A DNA stretch of 64,000 bases from Hofstenia miamia (GCA_900660155.1 CABFPE010000765.1:22607-86606); one strand, 5' to 3'. Shown: positions 1-12,523, numbered from the stretch's first letter. Translations and numbers: made by a program. Notes: generated by a model not told the origin, from the sequence alone.

Positions 1-89
1 GTGTTTCTAGCATTTCTCTCCAATCATCTGTTTACTAATATTAAATAATGTTGTCACTGACCAGTTAAATACCTTATTCAACCTTTAAT

Positions 90-618
90 GCTCAGCTATG
101 CATAACCCATTCAGAAGTGTGCATGCATATACAAAATTGCTCATAACTAAAGCATTCAACAACTCTTTATTGCTTGTTATGTGCCTTATCTGCCGTAGGT
201 AGCGGATCCCCATCGCCATTTTCCTAACCTTGCTGGAAAGAAATCTCTTTAGTGTCTCTACACCGAGATATTTTAAGATGTCAACCTGATGTATGCTCAC
301 TCCTGACTCTACACTTATTGAAACATCTTTGCATTACGTCTTGCTAATAGGAGGGGAAAATATTGTGAACTGCGTTTTACTCATATTTATTTGTAATTGA
401 TTGATGTTTAAATATTGAATTATGTTTCCTATATCTTTTTGCAGTTTTTCTACTGAAATTTTTACATTAAGGTCTCGTGTAATTAAGCAAGTATCATCAG
501 CATACTGAATCACTTCACATTTAACCGATTCATGCATATCATTTACATACAAAGTAAACAAAATGGGTCCAAGTACGGAGCCCTGCGGAACTCCCCTTTC
601 CTTTGTTGATAAATAGAT
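90..618 (-). mobile_element. LINE reverse transcriptase fragment
   Basis: This is the C-terminal half of a non-LTR retrotransposon reverse transcriptase, read leftward. The motif RGVPQGSVLGPILF is encoded near 560-618, the catalytic QYADDTCL near 490, and the late KYLGV motif near 265. The reading frame shifts between about 300 and 334, so the copy is dead. The 5' part of the element is absent and the sequence to the left edge is the frayed 3' end. The motifs fit the Jockey/CR1 group, but the exact clade cannot be told by eye. Confidence 0.85.
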
Positions 619-639
619 TGCTGATTTAATTAAATTTGT

Positions 640-1577
640 CTATTTCATGGTGTGAAAGTTATTTTAAAATATATTATTTAACGTTGTGAAAAATATTTTT
701 TAAATTCACATTGAAGTATGTCAGGCTTAAGTTCTAAAGGACAACAAAATTCATTGAGTCGAATTTTACTCTTACGGCTGCTGTAAATTTTACGGCAGTT
801 CTAGTGCTAGGAATGCAACTTTAGGCCAGTGTCCCCACAGCTTTGGTCCAGCTTAGTCGCATTTTTGGTGGCACATTCTAACGTTATCTACTGCGTCATT
901 CCATGTAATTTTATTGATAATTAGTGCGAAAGCAGTAAAAAAATTTAAGGAGTTTTTATTATCTTCTAATTTATTTGACCTTTCGTATAATTTAAAAGGA
1001 TTTATATTTCATAATCATGATCATTGCATTACAAAGAAATAAATGCACCTTAACCATTTTTATGAAAAAAATCTGTAAATAGCTCGTTTTTGAGAATGTA
1101 TGTATATAACAACATTAAGTGCGTTAATCATTAATATAATTGCAAATGCATTCTTAATAAACCTTTCTCCTTAAAAAAATTCCTAAATTTCCTGTCAGAT
1201 AAAACCGTAATCCATAATTTAGGTAATTTTAATTGATCTTATACGTCGACAAACTGCAGTAAAATGCCGAAAATCGGTAAATTTATTGAAATGTAAAAGT
1301 AGTATATTTTAGAATCTGTTTTAAGCAACTAGGTAAGTTAAATGACGTTAATCCTTAGAACATCTATGATACGTCTCTATCTGGGTTGCTAGTGCGTACA
1401 GAGAGCGAGATATAAACATTAGGCTATATATTTTTAACAAAATCAAAGTTGTTCTTTTGATTTTCTATATTTTTAGCAATAATAATTTTAGTGGTATTTA
1501 GTTTTTGAAATTTATAAGTTGCTCTCTATACTATTGTGTTTTTTTACAAACCTCACTCTCTATACGCTTAATTCAAA

Positions 1578-1612
<35 letters not shown>

Positions 1613-2270
1613 TATATATTGCAGAAAAATAATTTAATTAAACATGATCTAGTTTATCACTTTATCAGGAGTGTACCAATAAAATTTGATCATGTATTTA
1701 AATGATATCGCGCAAGATTAATGGCTTGTCATATTTCCTTGAATATTATAACTTAAGATAATATATAATTGTGGTGCACGACATCAGTTATAGAACCTTT
1801 CTGAAACTAAATGCTCACAGGATACCTTCGCAGTGAACAAGGAGTTGCTCATGACAGCTAAGCTTTTGAATGAGGACCAAACGTTGCGTACAAACGCAGT
1901 TCTGTTGTAGTGGGTTGATCTGATGTACTCATACTCCCGCAGAAGAACGTGTGATTGCTTTTTAACTGAACTGAAATACTCGTGAAAAAATTTCGCTGCA
2001 GATCTAGCATTAAAATCTCCATCTTTTATTAGAATATACTGACTTATTGCATCCTAAATACACAAAGTTATAGGATGAAGGATCATCATAAAGACCATAA
2101 TTTATTGCATTAATTTACAGCCATCGTTGTGACTAACGACGCGGGTAAAAAATTTCAAGCCATTCCCGCAATACCCATAAAAGAGACAAAAACATATTTT
2201 GTAAAAAATATCGTGCATTTCTAACAAAAAGCAATAATTAACAATTAGTAGTCGCTATTGCCATGAGATT
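640..2270. other. AT-rich gap with a TA microsatellite
   Basis: No gene is recognisable. The stretch holds a TA/CA microsatellite at about 1577-1619 and otherwise unique-looking AT-rich DNA. A short GC-richer patch at 770-880 has stops in all frames. Confidence 0.5.
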
Positions 2271-2377
2271 AGACAGAATTGGAGTTAACAGAAAAAATGT
2301 GCTATCAGAACGAATTTGTTAACAGAGGAAATTGTTGTTTTAGTGAATCATTTACTTTATGCGCGCTTGTCTTGCCT

Positions 2378-2562
2378 ATAAAGAAGTGCTCTATATACAA
2401 CTGCCGCTCAAATTATTCTGGTGAACCATGTTCAAATATGTTTCACTTCCCAAACGATGCATAAGAGAGGGATCTCTGGCTTTCAAAAATTCCACAAAAA
2501 ATGTGATGGAAAAACACTGTAATTTGTGAAAAGCATTGGAAAGAAAGATATGAAACGTACAT
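2378..2562 (+). pseudogene. THAP zinc-finger domain relic
   Basis: One frame reads KKCSIYNCRSNYSGEP, then FHFP, then RDLWLSKIP, and about 40 residues after the second cysteine VICEKHW. This is the C2CH pattern of a THAP DNA-binding domain: Cys-x4-Cys, the FHFP patch, a Trp, and Cys-x2-His. Two in-frame stops lie between the halves (2462-2464 and near 2501), so it is a broken copy. THAP domains occur in host transcription factors and in P-element-like transposases; which source this is cannot be decided because no catalytic part follows. Confidence 0.6.
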
Positions 2563-2949
2563 AGTTCGGGTTTTGAATTCGAGGATAAATTTAAGATTAA
2601 TTGAAAAAATTGTCACCTACAAAATCATGTTAAAGGAAAAAACTACCTGCATTTTAATAGTATGTCATCATTTTCAAAAATTTAAAATGTGCTGAATTTT
2701 CTAAACTTATAGCAATAGGTAATCATTATATTTTTATTGTTGTTAAGGATCTTTAGTAATTTTTAAAAAACAGACTAAATATTCACTACTTAAATAAAAA
2801 GTATTATTATGCAATTAAACGCTGATTAGAGGAAATTTATGTTGATATATGTAATCATGTTCAGTGGTAAGACTTGGTTGCATTGATCTTATGTATATAT
2901 TTTCGATTACTTATAAATTTTAGGGGATGGTAGATTTTAAAATTTTTTG

Positions 2950-3890
2950 ATGTCATAATTTAATCCACCTTTCTTAGGAGTTCTGATATTGTTGACATAG
3001 GTTCGTGCTCTTTTATTCTTCTTCTTAGTTGTCGGCTACTATATCCAATATAGTCCTCACCACAGGTGCATTGATTTTATAGATAAATTGGACTTATCGG
3101 ATATATTTGTCATTGATTTTAATTCTAGGTTTTGACTAAGCTTTCGCGTTGTTTAAACAAACCTTACATTTTCTTTTATATAATTTATTCTTCGTATTTG
3201 ATTATTAATATCTGTTGTGTGCTACCTCTTTATTCAATTTTAAAGGTGTGTTCAAAATTATTCGAATATGTTTCTGTCTTGTTCAATATTTCATCCATTG
3301 TTTTTTTAATAAATTGTTAATAAAATTAATTGGATATTCTTTCTTCTTCCGATTCGATTATAATTTGATTATTTCTTGGTTTACGATGTCATAAGAACTT
3401 GAGACATCAGAAATTCGATGTATTGCTCCTTTAATTAGTGTTATTTTGTATGCTACAGGTGAATTTGAATTGAAATTTAAATTAACCTCTATCGGTCGCC
3501 TTTCTGTAAATTCCTGTAGCAAAGCCGTTTGCTGTTCTGTTAATATTCACGTTTAGAAAATGGAAGTTATTAATAACAAATTTTATGTTCTTTTTCCATT
3601 CTATATTTTATGTTGTCATCCATTGAATTTAGTTTTGTTGGTATCAATTCTCCATCTTCTTCATTATTTACTACATGTATAACAAATATATTGTGCACTT
3701 ATTTTTCGTAAAAATTAAATCAGGTGCTATTTGATGCGTATTGCAATATGCATCAAATAGCATCAGATTTAATTTTTACGAAATATGATTCTCAATAAAG
3801 TTTAAATAGATGTTACCTAGGGTTGGGCTTAAGAAATTACCCATAACTAAACCATTAATGAATTTTTCGTTGCAGCAATAATATATTTTT
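2950..3890 (-). mobile_element. Penelope-like element fragment (RT + GIY-YIG)
   Basis: Read leftward, the order is an RT block with NGLVMGNFLSPTLGNIYLNF near 3790-3870, an LPFL/RKATDR-type RT block near 3480-3560, and a GIY-YIG endonuclease block CTCGEDYIGYSSRQLRRRI near 2995-3085. RT followed by GIY-YIG is the hallmark of Penelope-like elements. The frames are interrupted several times and the copy is old. A long hairpin sits in the middle. A Tc1-like transposon has landed just upstream at 3921. Confidence 0.75.
3706..3781. repeat. 76-nt near-perfect palindrome
   Basis: Two 32-nt arms beginning TCGTAAAAATTAAATC, with two mismatches between them, flank a 12-nt centre (GTATTGCAATAT) that is itself nearly palindromic. 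It lies inside the Penelope-like RT, between the PTLGN block and the downstream RT blocks, where the family normally encodes the YVDD region. Confidence 0.85.
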
Positions 3891-3920
3891 ACTATATTTT
3901 ATAAAAGCATCATGGCAATA

Positions 3921-5568
3921 CAGTACTGGTAAAAAAAGAATTCGGCCACCCATGATTTGTCATAAATATTTCTAAGAAATGGACGCCAAGAATGTCGTAG
4001 TTATGTACATAATTAGATTTAGCGTTGCAGAAAGAGAATTCATCGATGTTGAGACATAGTTATCACAGTTTACTTTAAATCTCTAGGAGAAATGCTACAA
4101 TGCTTGTAATTAGCTAATCTTTTCTTGAAAAAATGTATTCGGCCAATTCAGACCAAATCAGAGAATCTGTAAAAAATTTCATTGGTTGAGCTTTTTTCAG
4201 TCTATTTATATTGAAAACGTCTAATACAGTCTTTCTTCGTCATGCATGATGCCTGGTTACGTACCTCTTGCCATCCGCTAGTTGATTATCTCCAAACATT
4301 TGAAAGGGATGAGTCAAAGTAATATAGCCCAACTTGTAGAGCAACCTCGAAGTATTGTCGGGGATATCATCAGACGTTTCACTTCTGAAAACTGAAAACA
4401 TCATTGTCCCCAAGCCAAAGTCTGGAAGACCTCCAAAATCTCCCAATCAGCTCTTATGTGCCTTTCAAAGCGAAATCCCAGGAAGACTTCAGAGGAATTT
4501 CGAAAGGAAAGGGCTGATGGTCACCTTGTGGCAGCAAAAACTGTGCGAAGCATCCTGAAGAAGTACTCAATTGGGACTTTCGGGGCACCCAGAAAGCCAT
4601 TTTTAACCTCATAGCAAAGATTATGCCGGGTGAGGTGGGCCAATTTAATGAGAGACAATTTATCTAAACATTGGTCTAATGTTATATTTTCAGATGAGTC
4701 AAGATTTGAACTATACTCATCGAAAGGAATGTTGATAAAGAGACCAACTGGGCAGAAGTTCAGATTCTTGCCTCAAATTAGTAGGGGACCATGAATTATG
4801 GTGGGAAGTCTGTAATAGTATGGGGTGCAATATGGGAGTGTGGCTTTCGTAAGATTGTTCACATCATTGGCATTCTCCTAAGCTCTTAATATGCTCGTCT
4901 TCTAAAAAAGGAACTCTTGCCACTCCTTACAAGTGATCAATATCTCAGGAGGATGGTGCTCCATGTCATACCTCAAAAGAAATGAAAAACTTCTTCCACA
5001 ATAATGGGGTTGCTATCATTGCTGACTGGCCTGGCCAATATTCAGATCTTAACATTATCGAGAATATGTGGAAAGAGGTCAAATATCGAATTGAACAACA
5101 TACTCTTCACACTGAAGACGAGCTGTGGAGCGCAATTAAGAAAAATTTTTACGCAATTCTCAACAGCTTTATTGAAAAACTTTTTGTTTCAATCCCTGAT
5201 CACCTTGAAGCTGTTATTCGCTCAAAGGGACACCCTACAAAATATTAGAAGAGACAATTTTTTGCTAAGTGCTTGTATTGAATCAATTATTAATTTATGT
5301 ATATTATTTTGAATTTACTTTTTACTTATTTGCTCATTTGTTAAAATTTTTTATTGTGGCCGAATACATTTTTCAAATACAAGTTTTCAAATTTTGATTA
5401 AAAATTAATAGTCAATTGTTATTCTACATAATTTATGGTATTAGCTGTACACATTTTCTTTTCTTAATCAAAGTAACAATTAGTTATAATTTTAGGCACA
5501 GTTTATCCGATGAATTTTCATTATTTAATCAAAATAGCAAGGTGGTCGAATACATATTATCAGTACTG
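3921..5568 (+). mobile_element. Tc1-like DNA transposon with IR/DR ends
   Basis: The element starts CAGTACTGGTAAA and its far end is the inverted counterpart ending CAGTACTG. Both sides have TA, the Tc1/mariner target (3919-3920 and 5569-5570). Each terminus holds two copies of a TATTCGGCCA-type motif about 200 bp apart: outer at about 3939 and 5541, inner at about 4127 and 5357. That is the IR/DR layout known from Sleeping Beauty-type elements. The 1,648-bp length is normal for an autonomous Tc1 element. The transposase inside is decayed. Confidence 0.85.
4355..5248 (+). pseudogene. Tc1-like transposase, DD35E, decayed
   Basis: Recognisable blocks in order are GRPPKSP (linker after the paired-like DNA-binding part, near 4424), IFSDESRFELYSS (first catalytic Asp, near 4690), EDGAPCHTSKE (second Asp, near 4950) and DWPGQYSDLNIIENMW (catalytic Glu, near 5025-5070). 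There are 35 residues between the second Asp and the Glu, one more than the common DD34E. Frame changes and stops separate the blocks, so no full protein is encoded. The last stretch, 4982-5248, remains open to the C-terminus. Confidence 0.8.
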
Positions 5569-5570
5569 TA

Positions 5571-5703
5571 TGTTAATGGTCACGTAATTGGATATTCAGC
5601 AGATAAACCTCAGTTGCTTGCTAGAACAGTTTTAGCAAAGTATGGTAAAGACACTTATTGGTCGACATTTTGTGTTAAACCTTCTGCCTATATTTACACT
5701 TGA
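5571..5703 (+). other. Coding-like fragment, unrecognised
   Basis: Just right of the Tc1 insertion an open plus-strand frame reads VNGHVIGYSADKPQLLAR and ends WSTFCVKPSAYIYT. It looks protein-coding rather than random, and vaguely resembles the D-x-P to Cys-x2-Cys stretch of some KDZ or CMC-type transposases, but I cannot assign it. It does not continue on the left of the Tc1 element, where Penelope-like sequence is found. Confidence 0.25.
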
Positions 5704-6076
5704 ATCACAATTTTTACATTCAGCCATTACAAATGAAAAATCGTTTTTTCTCTACACCCAATTTTGGAAGATGAAAAGTTCTACTGCATTATTGATCCAG
5801 TACATTATGGAAATATTTTCGCAACAACTGAATCAATGTTAAAGGTTTATCTGGAATAACTTATTTTATTATAATTGTTGAGTTATCGGTGAAAAAATCA
5901 ATAAAAAACAATATTTTTTAAAAGTGATTTATTCATGTGTTTTCCTCGTCTTTTAAACATGTCTAAAACACCTTAACAACCCTGTTAATATGTCTGAATG
6001 ATATTTTAGAATAATTTTAATCGTAAATATAATGGTTTTAATGGTTTTCACTCCTGAACAAAGTTGTGGAGACTAT
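5704..6076. other. Gap without recognisable gene
   Basis: AT-rich sequence with no coherent frame or repeat that I can name. Confidence 0.5.
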
Positions 6077-6878
6077 CCCAGATAACAATTTAAGGGCTAA
6101 ACAACGTTGTTTTGGGTTGTTATGTGGTTGTTTTATGTGTCAAAAACAACGTTGTTTTAACGTCGAAATGGTACCATTTCATTGGTTGAAACAACGTTGT
6201 TTCACCAACGTCACATTAGGTTGCTTTTTGGTTGTTGTTTATGAATGAAACAGCAAAATTTTGAGGTCGTAACGACGTTGTTTTATGTTGTCACATGACT
6301 GCTTTTGCATTACTTTTATATGCAAAATTTAATTTTATAATGCTAAGCTGTTCAAACATTGCATTTAAACAAACACAAGCCCAACAAAGGACTGACCACT
6401 ATCTTTGAGATACTGTCAAGCACATTCAATACAAACATTTGTTAAAGATTTAAATAAATGTCTTGTATATAAATGATAACAATGCCAAATTTAACAAAAA
6501 TTTAAAACTCTAAAATTAAGCGCTATTTTGAAATAGTACTTTCTTAAGTCGTGAAAAATCTCTTCAGCTCAATTGTAACTTATGTTATTTAACAGTCAAT
6601 ATCAAGGTGTCCAAATATTCATGAATAAATTATTTTGAAAATTCACTTATCTGGTATATTATAATTTTTCACAGATTAAAAATTACAAAAAAGGTTTTGC
6701 AAATCCTTTTTTTATAAAAGGATCTAGTAATAAAAATAACAAAATGAGTTTTATTTGCAAGCATCTGCTCACTGATTATTTTTTACTAAAGTTGTTATTA
6801 TGATGTTAGTGGTTACTGCAACAACCAAAAGTATGAAACAACTATAAACAACGTAAAAACAACCAAAATTGTTCTGGG
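6077..6878. mobile_element. MITE with CCCAGA ends and 12-bp palindromes
   Basis: The left end CCCAGATAACAATTT matches the inverted right end (CCCAGAACAATTTT when reversed). The 802-bp element has no coding frame. Its left third carries three exact copies of the self-complementary 12-mer AACAACGTTGTT (6100, 6145, 6190) and a variant AACGACGTTGTT near 6269. The right end has further AACAACgt half-motifs. Such subterminal arrays usually bind a transposase. No clear target duplication could be seen, so the superfamily is unassigned. Confidence 0.65.
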
Positions 6879-7575
6879 TAAAACGGATATTGCTGTTATT
6901 TCTTTGTAGAAACTGTGAAAGAAATTATATTAGAACTAGGAAATTTTGTTTTGAATAGTTTTGATCGTTTTGAAAATTTTCTGCCGCACCTCCAACAATG
7001 GTGTTGTCAGAATTTCTGTCTAGAGCTGAATGTTAATAGTCAATCCTTCTATTGAAAATTAGAATCGTAGTTGCTCAAAAATTCAGTTACAAATGTAAAA
7101 ACAAATTCCTACATCAAAGCAACATGGTATTTCCAGTACACGATTTGCCAACAGAGAAATATAAATATGATTTCTCGTCTTGAAAATTTATTTACTTGTT
7201 TGGTCAACCAAATAATTATAAATTGCTGTGAAATTATTTAGTCAAATTATGCTATCTGAATTATTCAAATTTCGGTCCAGCCCAGGCCTAATAGAATGAG
7301 TCTCTCAGTCTACAGCATCTCTGTCTTAGCATAGCAACAACTTGGCTGCGCTGATATTTAAGTACCATATTACGTGCATATTGACTAGTTCTTAAAAATT
7401 AACTTAAATAAAATAAAAAATTTACTACTTTGCCTTTACATCATTATAAAATATGATTAATCGAAATTATTCTGAATGAAAAATTATAGTGCCTACATTA
7501 AAGCATTCCCCCTCCATACAATCGCTCTAATTACAGGGTCCTGTTTTTTACAGTAAATAATTTGCAAACGTGTAC
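6879..7575. other. Gap without recognisable gene
   Basis: AT-rich. A stretch near 6953-7035 can be read on the plus strand as LQQWCCQNFCLELNVNSQ, faintly like a LINE RT 'L..WC..N.L.LN' block, but it is too short to call. Confidence 0.4.
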
Positions 7576-7713
7576 CTGTAAATATACTAAGACGTTGTGC
7601 TCCTCTAAATATGCATCCGCTTTCATTGTCGTCGTTATGCGTCATAATTTCAAAGTTGGCAAGACACCTGCGTGCGGTGCGTAAATCGTTCTGTCCACAC
7701 TCGCTACATAATG
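7576..7713 (-). CDS. Possible host exon, unrecognised protein
   Basis: A 138-nt minus-strand stretch is open in one frame only. It is CpG- and GC-richer than its surroundings and is bounded by a consensus acceptor (ACAATAG) and a donor (ACAG|GTACAC). The encoded segment begins LCSECGQNDLRTARRC and ends IFRGAQRLSIFT, with a Cys-x2-Cys pair. Both exon phases would be 1. No neighbouring exons were found, so it may instead be an old coding relic. I do not recognise the protein. Confidence 0.35.
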
Positions 7714-10700
7714 CTATTGTATTTTAGGAAACAATTATCACAGGGGTAATTGTCATAGTTCTTACCAGATGAGTTAAACCACAAATACAAAGCTATCTAT
7801 CCGGCTTTTCATATTTAATGTAATTTCATTAATTTTTTTATTGTGGAATACTAATTTGTCTCTCAAGCAATAAAGTGTTCATTGTCAAGGTGAATGCATC
7901 TTAAGGATGTTCTAATTTGAAACATATCTTAACCTTACACTGGCTGGGGACTTTTGAAAAATTTTCAGGATCCTATAAACAAATTATTAAAGCTATGCTC
8001 AATCTGAAAGCACCACGTGATGAATGATAATTTCTTCGTTTTTATCTAAATCCGCGACCCGGTCTTTGCGCATGACACTGCCTCAATGGGTTTGCAAACA
8101 TCAAGAAACAGTCATAAAGTTCTTTGTTGCTTTCATGGGCTCAAAACCTTATAAATACATGAATATTAGGTATGGAGAAAATTTAAATATTTTTTTCAAA
8201 ATTCGAAAGTTTCAAAGAACACTTTTCAACAATTTCAGCCACAGCAATACGCTTTTAAAGAAATTTTCAACATTGCATTAAAGTATTTTCCTCAATATCC
8301 CTACACAAACCCCAAAAATTTTTAACCTGCATTTGTTTGGTAAAAATTACATACATTACGTTTTAATTAGGACACTTTTGTCTAAAAGGTTTTTGGGTTA
8401 GAAAACGATAATTATATCCCTCATGACAGTAGGAAAAGATGCTTCTGAGGGCAAAAGAAAAAAATTTCAACCTACGTTTATATAATGTAAGTGAAACCAT
8501 TATGTGCAAAACTACAAATATGATAAATCGTGTACTAATTATGATTATACACGTACACTAGCAATACACAAAATATATTTCGGTGTGTATGCTGTTAAAC
8601 GAAATATTTAAGTGAACACCAATATAGTGTGTGACACGATTTAGGAACAGCTTAATAAATATAAATTTTATATATTGGGGTAAATTAAATTGTTGGAATA
8701 GGTAGCAATTTCTGAGTGTTGTCACAGTAAAAAAATTGCCGAGGCAATTACACATAGAAAGTATTGGGTGAAAATATCCAAAACAATCATTAGATTAGAA
8801 CACAATGATAATAATATTTGCACAAATTCAATTCAATTTCAGTAGGAAGTCTTGCATAACTTAAACGAGTGCAATGTAAATGTGAACCTTAATTTTTGAC
8901 CATTTCAACTGAAAAAGATTGCATAAAGAGAATTTTCCCACGAATTAACAATTGCCTGCTTCACATTAGCGATAGAGATATATTGCTTATCCTCTATAAA
9001 TGTCATAAACCATGATCACCCACACCGTTTTGCTTGGGACTGAGGGCCTTGATGGTCAATAAAGAACTTTAGCGTCGTTACTAATCCAGGAACGTCGTCT
9101 TACTGAAAAATTTTTTCAAAGCTAAATAACTGGAAATCTGAAACTAAACATCACAATTTCTCTATAAACAAATCATTGAAAACTAAAATGTGTACGTTTT
9201 CATACAAGAAATTTCCGAAAAAACCATCTCAATTCTGGGAGAGTAGCATTTTGTAATGCAAATGTAAGTCAGAAATTGATATTAGCTTGGTTCTCAAATT
9301 AAAAATAAAATTTAGAAGGGCAAGGCAGTATAAAATACTAGTGACATGATCTTCAGAACTTAAGAAATTCACTAGCTAGCTGCAAATTAACACAATGATT
9401 TTTAAAAATTACTATCAGGTTACAGTCATACATGGAATGTCTTGACCAATGATTCCAGTTATTCAGCACTGATCAATTTTCCAGAAGAACAACCCGCTTG
9501 AACATTGAGGTTTGCAAAAAAAGTAATTCTCGAGGAGCATGACATTCAACTTCTCAACAAACTTAAATTTCTCCCGACCCTAAGTCCAATGAAAAGTCTA
9601 TAACGGATTTTAGTCTGTGAGTTTTACAAACAGGGTGAAAATACAATTTCTTATTTTGAGAAACCATCTCCTTATGCATCCACTTTCAGTTGACAACGTC
9701 AATGTAGGATCACATTTGCCAGGTAGCATAACTTCCTATTTTACAATTATGTTCAAGTTGTGAAAACACAATCTGCTTTTCTGTTTAACATTGAAATTTG
9801 GCAGCAAGACTACAGTTTGTAGATGCTGTATGCGTTAACTAACATATGCATTCCCAAGTTCCATAGATGTTATCTGCAAATGAAACATATTTTCATTTTC
9901 ACAAGAAGACCTGCCATCGGTCTCAATTACGTCAGTTCAGGCTAGCTGTATAAGTCAATCTGGTTAATCAATATAAATGAAAGGTACTAGATGTGTTGTG
10001 TTAGTTTGGGAAAAAATAAAACAGTCTTATCAATATACATGTAAAGTCACAAGTAATCATCTTGCAACCCCATCTCAATTTCAGTAGAAATCAATTTAAA
10101 ATATGAAAAGGACATTTTTTGTCCTCTTGAACAGATGCGCGGGTTAAATTTGTTAATAGGTTTTGAGAAAATTCTTTGTAAATGTGAAAAAATGGGTTGC
10201 CGTTTAAAACGGTTAAAATTCTAGAATACTTCCTTTTTCACCTTAAGGTGTGTTCTCAATATCGACTTTTATCAGCAGATGCTAGTCCAAAATACAATTA
10301 TCTTGTTCAAATTGTCGAATCTTTACCATCTGATTTTTATCAGAAAACCTGGAGTTGGAATAGCGTTCCTACTATCGATTTTTATTAGATGATAAATAAT
10401 CACCTATTGCTATAAAACTTGACATTTATTTTGTAAGTTTAAAAATCTACTGTGTGCGTCATTTTCTTACTCAGACTTTTGCGGCAGTAGCATACCAGTG
10501 AAAAGCGAAAATTTGTTATTCCCTTTTCATAATGACATGCTTCAGTACCCATTGCATTACATGGATAACATATGCGATTGGAAAAGGAGAAAAGTATGTC
10601 AAGTATGTCATAATATTTATGAGGGAGTTGGAAGTCCAAAAATATTTTTTATGTGAGAATGGCCAAAGAATTAGACCTCAAACAGCTTTGGAATTTCATA

Positions 10701-11630
10701 ATTTTTTTATGATGTCTTGAAAAATGTTTATCACCCTAACTCACGGGCGTCTACTATCTCGATCACGATCCCGCTATGCCGTGACTTTGCCCAATTTCTT
10801 CAACCCTGATGCTTTTGGCGTTCATACCTCTGACACAACTTGCTTGGAAGGTCTATCTATACATATAGGGAAACAGTTAAATTTCGGCGTTCCTCCCATT
10901 TGCTCTAAAAAGCCGATAGTGGGAACCCACCTTAGCTTTTATGAAATATTACTGGCTTAAATTGTTCTGTAAAAAATCTATTGTACTGCAAAAATTTGTG
11001 GTTCAACCACGGTTTTTGTTTGTTTATAAAGCAATTAAAAGATTTATCAATGTTTATTCAATCTATACAGCGCTTATCCCTTATGTCTTTCACATTATTT
11101 TGTTTACATAATTTAAAATGAATTTGTTTCCATTTAGTCGACTTTGTCATGAAAAAAGAATATAGTATAATGTTAGGTTAATGGTTTGGTTTAAGATTAG
11201 GAGAGATTTGTTAGGTCCAAAGACCGCTGTAAACATGGACGGGAACCAATCAACACTGATACTCCCTGAGCGTTCAAGCTGCGGTCACTTACTAATAGCT
11301 ATATATATATTTTCTATCATTACTTTTATAAAAAGGTTTTATTCCCGTACAAATGTTTTTTATAAATAATACATGTACATGTTCACAAATATTTTTTAAA
11401 TATGTTGGCCATTTCTTTATTTGTACATTGAATAACTGTTGGAACGAAGGTTTTAGTATATAATACTTTATGTGATAGTGTAGATCTTAGTAATGTTCTA
11501 GTGTTTTCCATTGCGCTTTTGAAATTGCGAATTGAAGGCGTTATTGACAATTGAAAATAATCTTTGTTTAATTTTGAAATCTTTGCGAATAATTTAATAG
11601 GTCATTTTAAAACTTGCATTTTATAATTAT
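7714..11630. other. Long stretch without assignable genes
   Basis: About 3.9 kb with no domain, terminal repeat or splice-bounded exon that I can support. Open frames of 60-85 codons at 8024-8281, 10197-10388, 10724-10960 and 11181-11369 (plus) have no recognisable motif. The one at 10724-10960 is GC-richer (about 10735-10930) and could be an exon relic. Confidence 0.45.
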
Positions 11631-11639
11631 GGATTTTGT

Positions 11640-12523
11640 AGGATGTGCGATTTGATCATTACAGATTTCATTTGTAAGGTGTACGAATAACATACCAGAC
11701 AGTGGTCCCCCTTGAGGTGCTACTACATTCACGTTAATTTTATCTGAGAGTTGTTGCATCCATATTTAACACTTTGTAGGATGCCAAAAAAGTATGCTTT
11801 TAAAAATTTCGGTAACCATGACACTTGCAAGTATAAATTATTAAGCAGCCTACTTTGCAGCACCGTATTGTATGCACTACTATAATCGAGAAAGGCAAAT
11901 TTTACAATTGTTGTCTCTTTAGAATTCAAGGATGTTACTACACTTTCCTTTTAAAAATAACAAAGCGTCGGTAGTTGATTTATTTTGTATTGTTAATAGC
12001 AGAATTGGTTGATATCTAAATTATTTGTGAGCGCATGTGTGTAATAAGATACTATAAATGCTGCAATTGGCATTACTGTTATAGGTCTAAAATGTTTATA
12101 ATTATTTTTATACGGAAATTGTACTTTAGGAATTATTGCAACAAAGGCCGTTTTCCACTTAGTTGGGTAAAAAAAATTCTGAAATGCCCTTTTGATATAG
12201 ATAGTGATAGCGATATTGTTTGAAAAGGTCTTTAGCGAATTTTTTATGCAGTATACTGTTCCTCCTGATGTTTTGGCTTTAACTTTGCGGAAAATATCTT
12301 CTAACATCACTTCATTGATTACTGGGACATTTGTATAATCTGCAAAATCCAAAAATTCATTATCGGCTTCTCTATATTTATTTAATGAGGTAAAACCCAT
12401 GTTGAGTGACATTGACTCCTTTTGTGATAATTTAATCTTAGGACTTATTGGCTTTTGGCGTATTTTCATCATTTCAGCATATAATTCCTCAGTTGTACAT
12501 TTTTTCCCTTTCTTTTTTAACAT
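11640..12523 (-). mobile_element. LINE reverse transcriptase region
   Basis: Read leftward, the frame 12523-11993 contains FYPTKWKTAFVAIIPK and NNYKHFRPITVMP, the 'WK.A.V..IPK....NYRPI' entry of LINE reverse transcriptases. After a break, 11929-11729 reads FLDYSSAYNTVLQSRLL (RT domain 2), and near 11700 APQGGPLSGMLF gives the PQG block. The catalytic YADD is not recognisable further left. The copy is broken by several stops and frame changes. It belongs with the endonuclease and ORF1 pieces upstream. Confidence 0.8.
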
